Positions 7,456 through 14,929 of a stretch of 29,156 nucleotides of DNA are shown here, piece by piece; within the stretch, counting starts at the first letter, position 1; each line of letters starts with the position of its first letter. The notes under the pieces were generated by a model. The model was given only the letters and a program-made list of their open reading frames with translations, had not been told where the DNA came from and ran no database searches. The translations under genes and the position numbers were made by a program. Location: contig DEHT01000043.1 in the NCBI GenBank assembly GCA_002352045.1, forward strand, positions 1-29,156, in the 5' to 3' direction. The DNA is from Chitinophagaceae bacterium UBA2793 (GTDB lineage: Bacteria; Bacteroidota; Bacteroidia; Chitinophagales; Chitinophagaceae).

Positions 7456-9243
7456 ATGGCATTAGCATTTTACGAACAGCGTCTTGAGGAACTAAAACTA
7501 GAAGAAAAGCAATTGATTAATAAAAGACGAATGTTTGGTTGGCTTCGTTTTGGCTGTGTAGCGTGTGCTGCTTTTATTTTTTATTTTTTTTATCCCAATT
7601 GGCAGCCAATCCTTATCTCATGCTTTGCGCTTCTAATTCTTTTTCGTTTTCTGTTGTTGAAAGATATTGCCAATAAAGAAGCCATCACTCACAATCAACA
7701 ATTGCAAAATATTAATGTAGCAGAACAAAATGCAATTTTGCATCACGATTACAGTGCTTTCCCCGGTGGCAGCCAGCACATGCCAAACGACCATTACTAT
7801 GCCAACGATTTAGACATTTTCGGCAATGCTTCTTTGTTCCGGTTTTTAAACAGAACGGTTTCGGAAGTAGGTTCTTTGCAATTGGCCAACTGGTTATTGG
7901 CGCCTGCAAACGAAAAAGAAATTTTACAAAGACAGGAAGCCGTAAAGGAGCTAAGCAAAAAAAATATATGGCTTCAGCATTTGCAGGCTTACGGTAAAGA
8001 ACACCCTGTTACACATTTAACGTTCGATACGCTTTTAAGTTGGATTCAGCAACCTGCAGTTTTTACTGCACCCTATTTTAAAATTATTCGCTGGCTATTG
8101 CCTTTAGTGAGTGTGAGTATTAGCATTGCTACCATTTTCGGCTTTGTATCCATGAATGTGTTTTACCTAACCCTGTTCTGCATGTTTATAGTGGTATCGC
8201 TTTTTGAAAAAAAGATTAGCCTTATACATTTAAAGTTGAGCAAAGTAATCAACCAGTTAGAAACCCTGCACAATAGTATTGCCCATATTGAAAAAGAAAA
8301 TTTCAATTCGCCCTTATTAGTTCAATTGCAATCGGGGTATAAGCAACAGCATCAAAATGCCTCTGCTTCCATTGCGCAACTAAAAAAAATATTAGATGCA
8401 CTCGATTTGCGCCACAATATTGTAATGGCTGTACCCATCAACCTTTTATTTCTTTGGAATTTACAGCAATGCCTCCGCCTCGAAAAATGGAAAACCGGCA
8501 ACAACAATAATATTTTCAACTGGTTCAATAACCTGGGCATTTTTGAAGCATTAGGAAGTTTTGCCGTAACCACTTTCAATAAACCACACTGGGCTTTTGC
8601 TACCATTTCCCATCAACCTTTTTTGATGGAAGCTACCGATATTGGCCATCCATTAATAGCCAAAGAAAAAAGGGTGAACAATTTTATACACCTGCACCAA
8701 CAGCCAAAAATAATGTTGGTTACCGGAAGCAATATGGCCGGCAAAAGCACTTACCTGCGTAGCATTGGTGTAAATATAGTATTAGCTATGGCCGGTGCTC
8801 CTGTGTGTGCATCCTCTTTTAAACTGCCCGTGTTGCAACTGCTCAGCAGTATGCGTATTGCCGATAATTTAGAAGAAAGCACCAGCACTTTTTATGCAGA
8901 ACTTAAAAAACTAAAAACCGTTATTGATAAAGTAAACATGCACGAAAATGTTTTTATTCTGTTGGATGAAATTTTAAGAGGCACCAACTCTTTAGACCGA
9001 AGTGCAGGCTCCGAAGCTTTGATAAAACAACTCATACGAAAAAATGCCGTTGCCATTATTGCCACACACGATTTAGCATTGGGCAACCTTGCAAACAGCT
9101 ACACTGGTAGTTTAGAGAATTATCATTTTGATGTACAGGTAAACAAGGAAGAATTGTATTTTGATTACAAATTAAAACCCGGTATTTGCAGCAGCATGAA
9201 TGCTTCTATTCTTATGAAAAAAATTGGTATAGAGTTAAACTAA
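7456..9243 (+). CDS. membrane-anchored MutS-family ATPase
   Basis: 595 residues. The C-terminal third is a complete MutS ATPase: Walker A GSNMAGKST at 424-432, Walker B LLDE at 502-505 followed by RGTN, and the switch histidine in ATHDLALGNL. The N-terminal part has no mismatch-recognition domain (no GxFYE-type motif). Instead there are two predicted membrane hairpins, about residues 27-70 (GWLRFGCVACAAFIFYFF) and about 208-250, flanking a helical region like the MutS core/lever. This is a known but poorly studied group of MutS-related proteins in Bacteroidota; it is neither mutS nor mutS2 (no Smr domain). Role unknown; DNA binding at the membrane is conceivable. It ends three bases from the convergent pcm stop codon. 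Confidence 0.85.
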   Translation: MALAFYEQRLEELKLEEKQLINKRRMFGWLRFGCVACAAFIFYFFYPNWQPILISCFALLILFRFLLLKDIANKEAITHNQQLQNINVAEQNAILHHDYSAFPGGSQHMPNDHYYANDLDIFGNASLFRFLNRTVSEVGSLQLANWLLAPANEKEILQRQEAVKELSKKNIWLQHLQAYGKEHPVTHLTFDTLLSWIQQPAVFTAPYFKIIRWLLPLVSVSISIATIFGFVSMNVFYLTLFCMFIVVSLFEKKISLIHLKLSKVINQLETLHNSIAHIEKENFNSPLLVQLQSGYKQQHQNASASIAQLKKILDALDLRHNIVMAVPINLLFLWNLQQCLRLEKWKTGNNNNIFNWFNNLGIFEALGSFAVTTFNKPHWAFATISHQPFLMEATDIGHPLIAKEKRVNNFIHLHQQPKIMLVTGSNMAGKSTYLRSIGVNIVLAMAGAPVCASSFKLPVLQLLSSMRIADNLEESTSTFYAELKKLKTVIDKVNMHENVFILLDEILRGTNSLDRSAGSEALIKQLIRKNAVAIIATHDLALGNLANSYTGSLENYHFDVQVNKEELYFDYKLKPGICSSMNASILMKKIGIELN

Positions 9244-9246
9244 TCC

Positions 9247-9903
9247 CTAAGCATTTTTTCCCGTAAGCATGGGTACAAAACTAAAATTTTGGAAAGCTTC
9301 TTCCATGTAAGTTCCGTCATTGTTTTTTGTAATGCGCAACATTCGTTGATGCGCTCCTTCGTCAACCGGTATCACCATTAGCGCACCCGGCTTCATTTGC
9401 TCAATCAATTTTGGAGGTACAAAAGGAGCCCCTGCTGTAATTATCACTTTATCAAATGGGGCAAAAGTTGGCAGGCCTTCAAAGCCATCACCATAAAAGA
9501 ATTTAAGAAAGGGATATTTTGCTTTAAAAATAAAATTCTTTGTTTTTTCAAACAGGCCTTTTTGCCTTTCAATGGTAAAAACCCTGGCGCCCATTTCGGC
9601 CAATACGGTTGCCTGAAACATACTGCCTGTACCTATTTCTAAAATTTTTTCTCCGGTTTTTACTTGCAGCAATTGAGTTTGAAACGCCACCGTGTAGGGC
9701 TGCGAAATAGTTTGCCCATCGCTTATGGGAAAAGCCCGGTCTTCGTAAGCAATATTATCCAGGGCCGAATCCATAAAAAAATGGCGGGGAATATTATTCA
9801 TAGCACACAGCACATTTTCATCTGTAATTCCATTGCTGCGCAACTGATCTACCAATTGTTTGCGTAAACCTTTATGGCGGTAAGTATCTTCGTATTTTCT
9901 CAT
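9247..9903 (-). CDS. pcm: protein-L-isoaspartate O-methyltransferase
   Basis: The enzyme methylates isoaspartyl residues formed by damage in proteins, using SAM, so they can revert to aspartate. Start taken at ATG 9901-9903 (MRKYEDTYRHKG), 218 residues, the usual Pcm size; the frame extends to a TTG at 9936 but that extension reads through the upstream terminator hairpin. Visible motifs: PRHFF, AYEDRAFPISDGQTISQPYTVA (split here as the Pcm signature around the substrate site), SAM motif I ILEIGTGSMFQATVLA, and acidic FTIERQ. Position three of the motif I glycine cluster is Met where most homologues have Gly or Ala. The preceding gene is the phosphohexomutase; its terminator ends immediately before this ATG. 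Confidence 0.93.
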   Translation of the reverse strand: MRKYEDTYRHKGLRKQLVDQLRSNGITDENVLCAMNNIPRHFFMDSALDNIAYEDRAFPISDGQTISQPYTVAFQTQLLQVKTGEKILEIGTGSMFQATVLAEMGARVFTIERQKGLFEKTKNFIFKAKYPFLKFFYGDGFEGLPTFAPFDKVIITAGAPFVPPKLIEQMKPGALMVIPVDEGAHQRMLRITKNNDGTYMEEAFQNFSFVPMLTGKNA

Positions 9904-9934
9904 AAAAAAGCGGCTGCAAAAAATTTGCAACCGC
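9904..9934 (-). terminator. intrinsic terminator of the phosphohexomutase gene, abutting the pcm start
   Basis: Read on the minus strand: GCGGTTGCAAA (9934-9924), a three-base loop, TTTGCAGCCGC (9920-9910), then TTTTTT (9909-9904) and directly the ATG of pcm. The stem is 11 bp with one G-U pair. The stop codon of the upstream mutase is 26 bases before the stem. Confidence 0.85.
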
Positions 9935-9960
9935 AATGTACATTAAAATTTTTGTGCGTT

Positions 9961-11682
9961 TTATTTCAAACCCATTTCTGCTACAATTCTCTCAATGCTA
10001 TCGTCCAATATTTTTTCGGTAGCATCAAATTCGGCAGCACTGTTCAATTTTGTATTCACGCTAAAGTAAAATTTAATTTTTGGTTCGGTGCCGCTTGGCC
10101 TTGCGCTAATACTGGTGCCATCTTCCAAAATAAATTGCAGCACATTGCTTTTGGGTAAATTAATTTTCCAACTTTCGCCGGTAAGTAAATTTTTGCCCAC
10201 TTGCAATTCATAATCCAGCAATTGTGCTACCGGCTTGCCATCTAACTGTTGTGGAGGATTGCTTCGGTAGCCTTCCATCATGGCAGCAATTTCTTTGGCG
10301 CCATTCATTCCTTTTTTGGTAATGTTTACCAGGCTTTCTTTATAAAAACCATATTGCAAATACAGGTCAATCAATTTATCAAATAAACTGCGGCCTTTGT
10401 TTTTTTCATAAGCGGCCATTTCGCAACAAAGCGCCACCGCACTAATGGCATCTTTATCTCTTACTTTATCGCCAATCATCAAACCAAAACTTTCTTCACC
10501 GCCAATAATGTAATTTTCTTTGCCTTCTTTTTCTCTTATTAATTCGGCAATCCATTTAAAACCGGTGAGTACACTGTAACAATTTACATTGTTGGCAGCA
10601 GCAATTTTATCAATCATGTTGGTGGTAACAATGGTTTTTACCACCATATCGTTGGGTTGTGCAATGCCTTTGGCCTTGCGGGCTTCCATCATATAGTTAA
10701 ATGCAATCATGGCGGTTTGGTTGCCATTCAGCAATACCCATTGGCCTTTATGATTTTTAACGCCAATGGCTACCCTATCGGCATCGGGATCGGTGCCCAA
10801 CAAAATATCGGCATCCAAGGCTTTGGCTTTTGCAAGCCCAATGCTCATTGCTTCTGTTTCTTCGGGGTTGGGATAAACCACCGTTGGAAAATTTCCATCA
10901 GGCGTTGCTTGCTCTTCTACAATATTAATGTTGGTAAACCCAAAACGCTTCAGAGCATCGGGCACCAAAATAATTCCCGTACCATGGATTGATGTGTAAA
11001 CAATTTTAAGATTATTTTGCGCAGCACACACATCCGGATAAATGCTCAACCCCTTTACCATTTCTAAATATTTTTCATCCATGGCCTTGCCCAGCATTTC
11101 AATATTTTCTTCGCCGCCGGTCCATTTCACATCATCTACACTGGCAATTTTTTCCACTTCAATAATTACATTTTTATCGTGTGGTGGTACCAGTTGGCTA
11201 CCATCGTTCCAGTAAGCTTTATAGCCATTGTACTCTTTTGGGTTGTGGCTTGCCGTTAGTACCACGCCGCCCTGACAACCCAATGTACGAATGGTATAAC
11301 TCAATTCCGGTGTAGGCCTTAGTGCTTCAAACAAATACACTTTAATGCCGTTTGCAGCAAATACACCGGCAGCAATTTCTGCAAAGTTTCGGCTATTGTT
11401 GCGGCAGTCGTGTGCAATGGCCACACTTACTTTATCAAAACATTTTTTAAGATAGTTGGCATAGCCCTGCGTAGCCATTCCCACTGTATATTTATTCATA
11501 CGGTTGGTGCCAATACCCATAATGCCACGCAGGCCACCGGTACCAAATTCCAAATTTTTGTAAAACGCATCGGCCAATTCATCGGCATTTTCTACCGCCA
11601 ATTTTTGAATACCCGCTTTGGTTTCGGCATCATAGTTTCCATTGAGCCATTGATCTACTTTTTGCTGAATTGCTGCATCCAT
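9961..11682 (-). CDS. phospho-sugar mutase (phosphoglucomutase/phosphomannomutase)
   Basis: A 573-residue alpha-D-phosphohexomutase that interconverts hexose 1- and 6-phosphates in the cytosol. All four domains' signatures are seen: FGTGGLRGIMG near 46-56, the phosphoserine loop TASHNPKEYNG with Ser145, the metal loop GTDPDADR with Asp298, Asp300 and Asp302, the sugar-specificity loop GGEESFG at 394-400, and the phosphate-binding loop RPSGTEPKIKFY near the C-terminus. The length and the GGEESFG loop fit the long PgcA/phosphoglucomutase group of Bacteroidota and Firmicutes; whether glucose or mannose is preferred cannot be decided. It is the first gene of a minus-strand unit, divergent from the DUF2279 gene, and is followed by its own terminator before pcm. 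Confidence 0.95.
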   Translation of the reverse strand: MDAAIQQKVDQWLNGNYDAETKAGIQKLAVENADELADAFYKNLEFGTGGLRGIMGIGTNRMNKYTVGMATQGYANYLKKCFDKVSVAIAHDCRNNSRNFAEIAAGVFAANGIKVYLFEALRPTPELSYTIRTLGCQGGVVLTASHNPKEYNGYKAYWNDGSQLVPPHDKNVIIEVEKIASVDDVKWTGGEENIEMLGKAMDEKYLEMVKGLSIYPDVCAAQNNLKIVYTSIHGTGIILVPDALKRFGFTNINIVEEQATPDGNFPTVVYPNPEETEAMSIGLAKAKALDADILLGTDPDADRVAIGVKNHKGQWVLLNGNQTAMIAFNYMMEARKAKGIAQPNDMVVKTIVTTNMIDKIAAANNVNCYSVLTGFKWIAELIREKEGKENYIIGGEESFGLMIGDKVRDKDAISAVALCCEMAAYEKNKGRSLFDKLIDLYLQYGFYKESLVNITKKGMNGAKEIAAMMEGYRSNPPQQLDGKPVAQLLDYELQVGKNLLTGESWKINLPKSNVLQFILEDGTSISARPSGTEPKIKFYFSVNTKLNSAAEFDATEKILDDSIERIVAEMGLK

Positions 11683-11759
11683 ACTTTTAGTTTTTACAAT
11701 TGTTGTTTATAAGGAATCGCTTTTAAATAAATATTCGTAATTGAATAGCCAAGTTAGGG

Positions 11760-11767
11760 TATTTTTG
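11760..11767 (+). promoter_or_regulatory. Bacteroidota -7 promoter element (TATTTTTG)
   Basis: Exact TAnnTTTG match only six bases before the preferred ATG (11774) of the DUF2279 gene. A TTG at 11741-11743 lies 16 bases upstream as a possible weak -33 element. Transcription would start at or within a few bases of the start codon. Confidence 0.5.
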
Positions 11768-11773
11768 TTTTTT

Positions 11774-12823
11774 ATGAAACGAGCATTGGTACTTATTTCA
11801 ACTTCATGGGCGTCGCACTCTTGTACGGCTGTATTGCTATTGAGCCTTTTTAGCAATTTTTTATTTTCAAAATCTACTTTTGCAAAAAATAATTTCGTTT
11901 CTAACCCTTATTTAGAAAAAAGTAAAATAGACACTACTCCAAAAACTACTGCTACACCTGTTTCATTAACCAAAAAAGAAATCAATAAGCGTGTAAAAAT
12001 TGTAGCCGCTGCCAATATTATTGGGTATGGCGGTGGTATGATTGCTTTAAACCAGGCCTGGTATAAAGATTATCCAAAAAGCAGTTTTCACACATTCAAC
12101 GATATTGGCGAATGGCAGCAAATGGATAAAATAGGCCATGTATTTAGTGCTTATGCTTTAAGCAAGGCCAGCTTGGAGCTTTGGCGCTGGACGGGCATCA
12201 ATAGAAAAAAGCGTATATGGATTGGCGGTATGAGCGGCGCCATTTACCAAACAACCATTGAAGTATTGGATGGCTTTAGCGAAGAATGGGGCTGGAGCTG
12301 GGGCGATTTTGCCGCTAATATTACCGGCAGTGGACTGTTGGTAGCACAGGAACTTGCCTGGGACCGGCAACGCATTCAAATGAAATGGAGTTTTCACCGC
12401 AAACGTTACCACCAACCTACACTCAATCAAAGAAGCAATGAACTTTTTGGCAAAAGCAACCCCGAACGTTTTTTAAAAGATTACAATGGCCAAACTTATT
12501 GGCTAAGTGCGGGCATTAAAGATTTTTTTCCAAAAACAAAATTACCGGCATGGTTACAAATTTCCGTTGGTACCGGCGCCGATGGAATGTTTGGCGGTTA
12601 CGACAATACTGCCAAAGACGATTTTGGAAACCTGGTATTTGACCGTAGAGATATAAAGCGCTACCGCCAATGGTACCTGGCTCCAGATATTGACCTTACC
12701 CGAATTAAAACCAATAAAAAAGGAATTAAACTTGCTTTGCAAATTTTGAACATTTTTAAATTCCCAACACCTTCATTGGAACTCAGCAGAGGAAAGCTGA
12801 GTTGGAATTGGGTGCATTTTTAA
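11774..12823 (+). CDS. DUF2279 family protein, exported
   Basis: 349 residues from the ATG at 11774; a TTG 33 bases upstream is in frame but lies before the promoter-like box. The N-terminus (MKRALVLISTSW, then a hydrophobic run to about residue 37) resembles an uncleaved or cleaved signal segment. The conserved region includes QAWYKDYPKSSFHTFNDIGEW, DKIGHVFSAYALSK, a glycine-rich segment with EVLDGFSEEWGWSWGDFAANITGSG and YNGQTYWLSAGIKDF, which is how I recognise DUF2279, annotated elsewhere as a predicted periplasmic lipoprotein (YfiM-like in its short form). No lipobox is visible here. The conserved His, Asp and Glu residues in membrane-adjacent helices hint at an enzyme, but no function is established. 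It is divergent from the phosphohexomutase gene and 56 bases before the acetyltransferase. Confidence 0.82.
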   Translation: MKRALVLISTSWASHSCTAVLLLSLFSNFLFSKSTFAKNNFVSNPYLEKSKIDTTPKTTATPVSLTKKEINKRVKIVAAANIIGYGGGMIALNQAWYKDYPKSSFHTFNDIGEWQQMDKIGHVFSAYALSKASLELWRWTGINRKKRIWIGGMSGAIYQTTIEVLDGFSEEWGWSWGDFAANITGSGLLVAQELAWDRQRIQMKWSFHRKRYHQPTLNQRSNELFGKSNPERFLKDYNGQTYWLSAGIKDFFPKTKLPAWLQISVGTGADGMFGGYDNTAKDDFGNLVFDRRDIKRYRQWYLAPDIDLTRIKTNKKGIKLALQILNIFKFPTPSLELSRGKLSWNWVHF

Positions 12824-12879
12824 TTATCCATCAAAGTATAATTATTGTAACAACCGATTATCTTTAAACAAAAAAAACT

Positions 12880-13434
12880 TTGAAACTACAAATTAAAGTT
12901 TCCGACAACATTCAATTGCAGCTTACCGCTCTGCACCATGCCGAAGGCTTACTGCAAGCCGTAAACGAAAACAGGGAACATCTTTCTGCCTTTTTACCCT
13001 GGGTGCCCAATATGCAAACTGTGGAAGATTTCGAAAATTATATTCGCAATTGCCAGGCATTGATAGAAGAGAAAAAGGAACTAAGCTTTGTAATTTTTTA
13101 TAACAATGCCATTGTTGGCCGCATTGGTTTGCATTACATGAACCTTAGAGACAAAAATGCTTCCATTGGTTACTGGCTGGCAAAGTCTGCCGAAGGAAAA
13201 GGCATTATAATCCAAAGTTGCAAAGCCATTATTGATTATGGATTTAATGAGCTTGGTTTGCAACGTATAGAAATTAAAGCGGCCACAGCCAACCAACGCA
13301 GCCGGGCCATTCCACTAAAATTAGGTTTTACAGAAGAGGGCATTTTGCGCCAGGCAGAATTGGTAAAAGGTGAATTCCTCGACATAGTACTTTTTTCTAT
13401 GCTCAAAAACGAATGGAATAAAACAACACGTTAA
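12880..13434 (+). CDS. GNAT family N-acetyltransferase (RimL-like)
   Basis: A 184-residue acetyl-CoA-dependent N-acetyltransferase. The start is a TTG: the only in-frame option that keeps the N-terminal strand (MKLQIKVSDNIQLQLTAL), since there is a stop at 12865-12867 and the next ATG is about 45 residues in. The fold is complete: LTALHHAEGLLQAV, then SFVIFYNNAIVGRIGLHY (beta strands), IGYWLAKSAEGKGI (acetyl-CoA pyrophosphate loop), and the conserved LQRIEIKAATANQRSRAIPLKLGFTEEG, typical of the RimJ/RimL group that acetylates ribosomal proteins or small amines. The substrate is not assignable. A near-consensus -7 box TATCTTTA lies at 12859-12866. Confidence 0.9.
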   Translation: MKLQIKVSDNIQLQLTALHHAEGLLQAVNENREHLSAFLPWVPNMQTVEDFENYIRNCQALIEEKKELSFVIFYNNAIVGRIGLHYMNLRDKNASIGYWLAKSAEGKGIIIQSCKAIIDYGFNELGLQRIEIKAATANQRSRAIPLKLGFTEEGILRQAELVKGEFLDIVLFSMLKNEWNKTTR

Positions 13435-13461
13435 AATAACAGTACGGTGAAAATTATTCAG

Positions 13462-13469
13462 TAATTTTG
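13462..13469 (+). promoter_or_regulatory. Bacteroidota -7 promoter element (TAATTTTG) for ssrA
   Basis: Exact TAnnTTTG match 31 bases before the mature tmRNA 5' end, leaving a short leader that RNase P would remove. No convincing TTTG -33 element is seen at the expected spacing. Confidence 0.55.
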
Positions 13470-13500
13470 AAACTCATTGTTTTAATTGAGAAACAAAAAT

Positions 13501-13870
13501 GGGGCTGTTTTGGTTTTGACAGCAAAGTTCTTTGTAAGTGTAAGCATGTACTGCGTTGCGTAATTAGCAGTTTAATATGAATACGAAAATTTTATATGGC
13601 AATAACAATTATGCCATGGCTGCCTAATCAGTGATTAGTTAGTCATTTGGGCCGCCGCACAGGATAGCCTGTTTCCAGGTGCCGCCGCCGACTCAAAACA
13701 AATACAGGATGCTGCTGTGGAATGAAGTGACCATAGCTTAAGATTATTCTTCTAAGGATGCGGTTGGTTTGCTATGTTCCTGCCCCGTCTCGAAAAACAA
13801 TTCATAAATAAACATGTAGAAAGCTTACGGCGAATTTGTTTGGACACCGGTTCGAGTCCGGTCAGCTCCA
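13501..13870 (+). ncRNA. ssrA: transfer-messenger RNA (tmRNA)
   Basis: The RNA rescues stalled ribosomes and tags the unfinished peptide for proteolysis, working with SmpB. The 5' end GGGGCTG (13501-13507) pairs with CAGCTCC (13863-13869); the third pair is G-U, the alanine identity element. The following GGTTTTGACAGC is the conserved tmRNA 5' sequence. The T arm is ACCGG (13846-13850), loop TTCGAGT, CCGGT (13858-13862). The discriminator is A13870, and CCA is not encoded (the DNA continues CAAAA). The tag frame runs from GGC at 13598 to the TAA at 13625-13627 and reads GNNNYAMAA after the charged alanine. GC-rich pseudoknot sequence follows. The end is given at the discriminator base. Confidence 0.96.
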
Positions 13871-13871
13871 C

Positions 13872-13911
13872 AAAAAGAGGCTGTCTCAAAAGTCCGAGAC
13901 AGCCTCTTTTT
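13872..13911 (+). terminator. strong intrinsic terminator after ssrA, probably bidirectional
   Basis: Perfect 16-bp stem: AAAAAGAGGCTGTCTC (13872-13887), loop AAAAGTCC, GAGACAGCCTCTTTTT (13896-13911). The T-run follows the stem on the plus strand and, because the A-run opens it, also on the minus strand, so it can also end the lipoprotein transcript arriving from the right. Confidence 0.93.
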
Positions 13912-14068
13912 ATTCGGTAAGGGGATGGAGAAATTTTTTGTTTAAGCGATTCTCAAGGCTTACATTTTACTTTTGATACATCCTCTTTTCATATCCGGCA
14001 ACAATCGGTAGGGAAATATATTTAGTTCAATCCATTTTAAACTTACGGAATTATCAATTTCCAATTAT

Positions 14069-14854
14069 CTAATCACCTATCTGCTGCTGCAACAGTAAGG
14101 CTGCTGATAAATTTGCCAGCAAAAATGTTTCCTGTTTACTATTACTGTTCATATACACTTTTCCATTATCCATTAAGGAAATGGTGGCAACCGACTTGTT
14201 TTCTTTATTTTTAATATCGAGCCCAACGCTGCCAAACAAAATATTTTTTGCTTCGCCCTTTTTATTCTTCATTTTATACACCGGAACAATGTTGTAATAA
14301 TTATGATCGTCCAATGCAAATACGCCTATATATTTTTTTGCATTAGCCTGTGTGGCACTATTATCCAATAATAATTGCCAGGGCTTTGTATTACTATCTT
14401 CAAACACCTGAATGTAAAATGTATTACTGCTACGGTTTCCTCTTATCAAGTCTATAATAATATTGGGAAGACTATTTTTGTTGTTGCCAACAATTAGTTC
14501 TTCGCTACTAAATTTCGAAACACATCTAACCTCGCTTTTAAATTCACCATCGGTAAGTTCAAAGTTGAGTGTTTGTTTCCGCTTCGTGTATTCTTTACTG
14601 ATAATGTTGTCGTAATCTGGCGTACCCGGAGTTCCAAGGCCAAAGCCGCTGCTGCCGGTACTACCTTTTGTCCAACTTCGTTTAACAGATGTGGTTTTGT
14701 AGTTTCCAAAACTCAGTTTTTGTTTAATAAGAAAACCGTTTCTTCCTTTTACGGGCATTTCTGTAAATCCCTCACCATTGAGGGCAATTTTTGGGCTGCT
14801 ACACCCGGTTACAAGCATGGCGATGCCAATGCAGGGGAGTAAAATTTGTTTCAT
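14069..14854 (-). CDS. hypothetical lipoprotein
   Basis: I do not recognise the family. Start taken at the ATG 14852-14854, giving MKQILLPCIGIAMLVTGCSS: a lipoprotein signal with lipobox LVTGC and Cys19, so the 261-residue precursor should be lipid-anchored; the longer frame to 14899 is rejected. The mature protein has a Gly/Ser-rich stretch (GSTGSSGFGLGTPGTPDY) near residues 58-75, then alternating beta-strand-like segments with many Asn and Lys, and ends in a hydrophobic helix LLANLSAALLLQQQIGD. A segment NILFGSVGLDIKNKENKSVATISLMDNGKVYM resembles a surface beta-sandwich. It lies 75 bases downstream of ppc on the same strand and may be co-transcribed, with no evident functional link. Confidence 0.72.
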   Translation of the reverse strand: MKQILLPCIGIAMLVTGCSSPKIALNGEGFTEMPVKGRNGFLIKQKLSFGNYKTTSVKRSWTKGSTGSSGFGLGTPGTPDYDNIISKEYTKRKQTLNFELTDGEFKSEVRCVSKFSSEELIVGNNKNSLPNIIIDLIRGNRSSNTFYIQVFEDSNTKPWQLLLDNSATQANAKKYIGVFALDDHNYYNIVPVYKMKNKKGEAKNILFGSVGLDIKNKENKSVATISLMDNGKVYMNSNSKQETFLLANLSAALLLQQQIGD

Positions 14855-14929
14855 TGCTATACTTTTTACAAAAAAAGAAAACAATAAAAAACAAATCAAA
14901 AGAAGACTGTGAAATTTATTCTAAATATT

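Noticed and set aside
13871..13873. Encoded CCA end of tmRNA
   Set aside because: The bases after the discriminator are CAA, not CCA; the CCA must be added after transcription.
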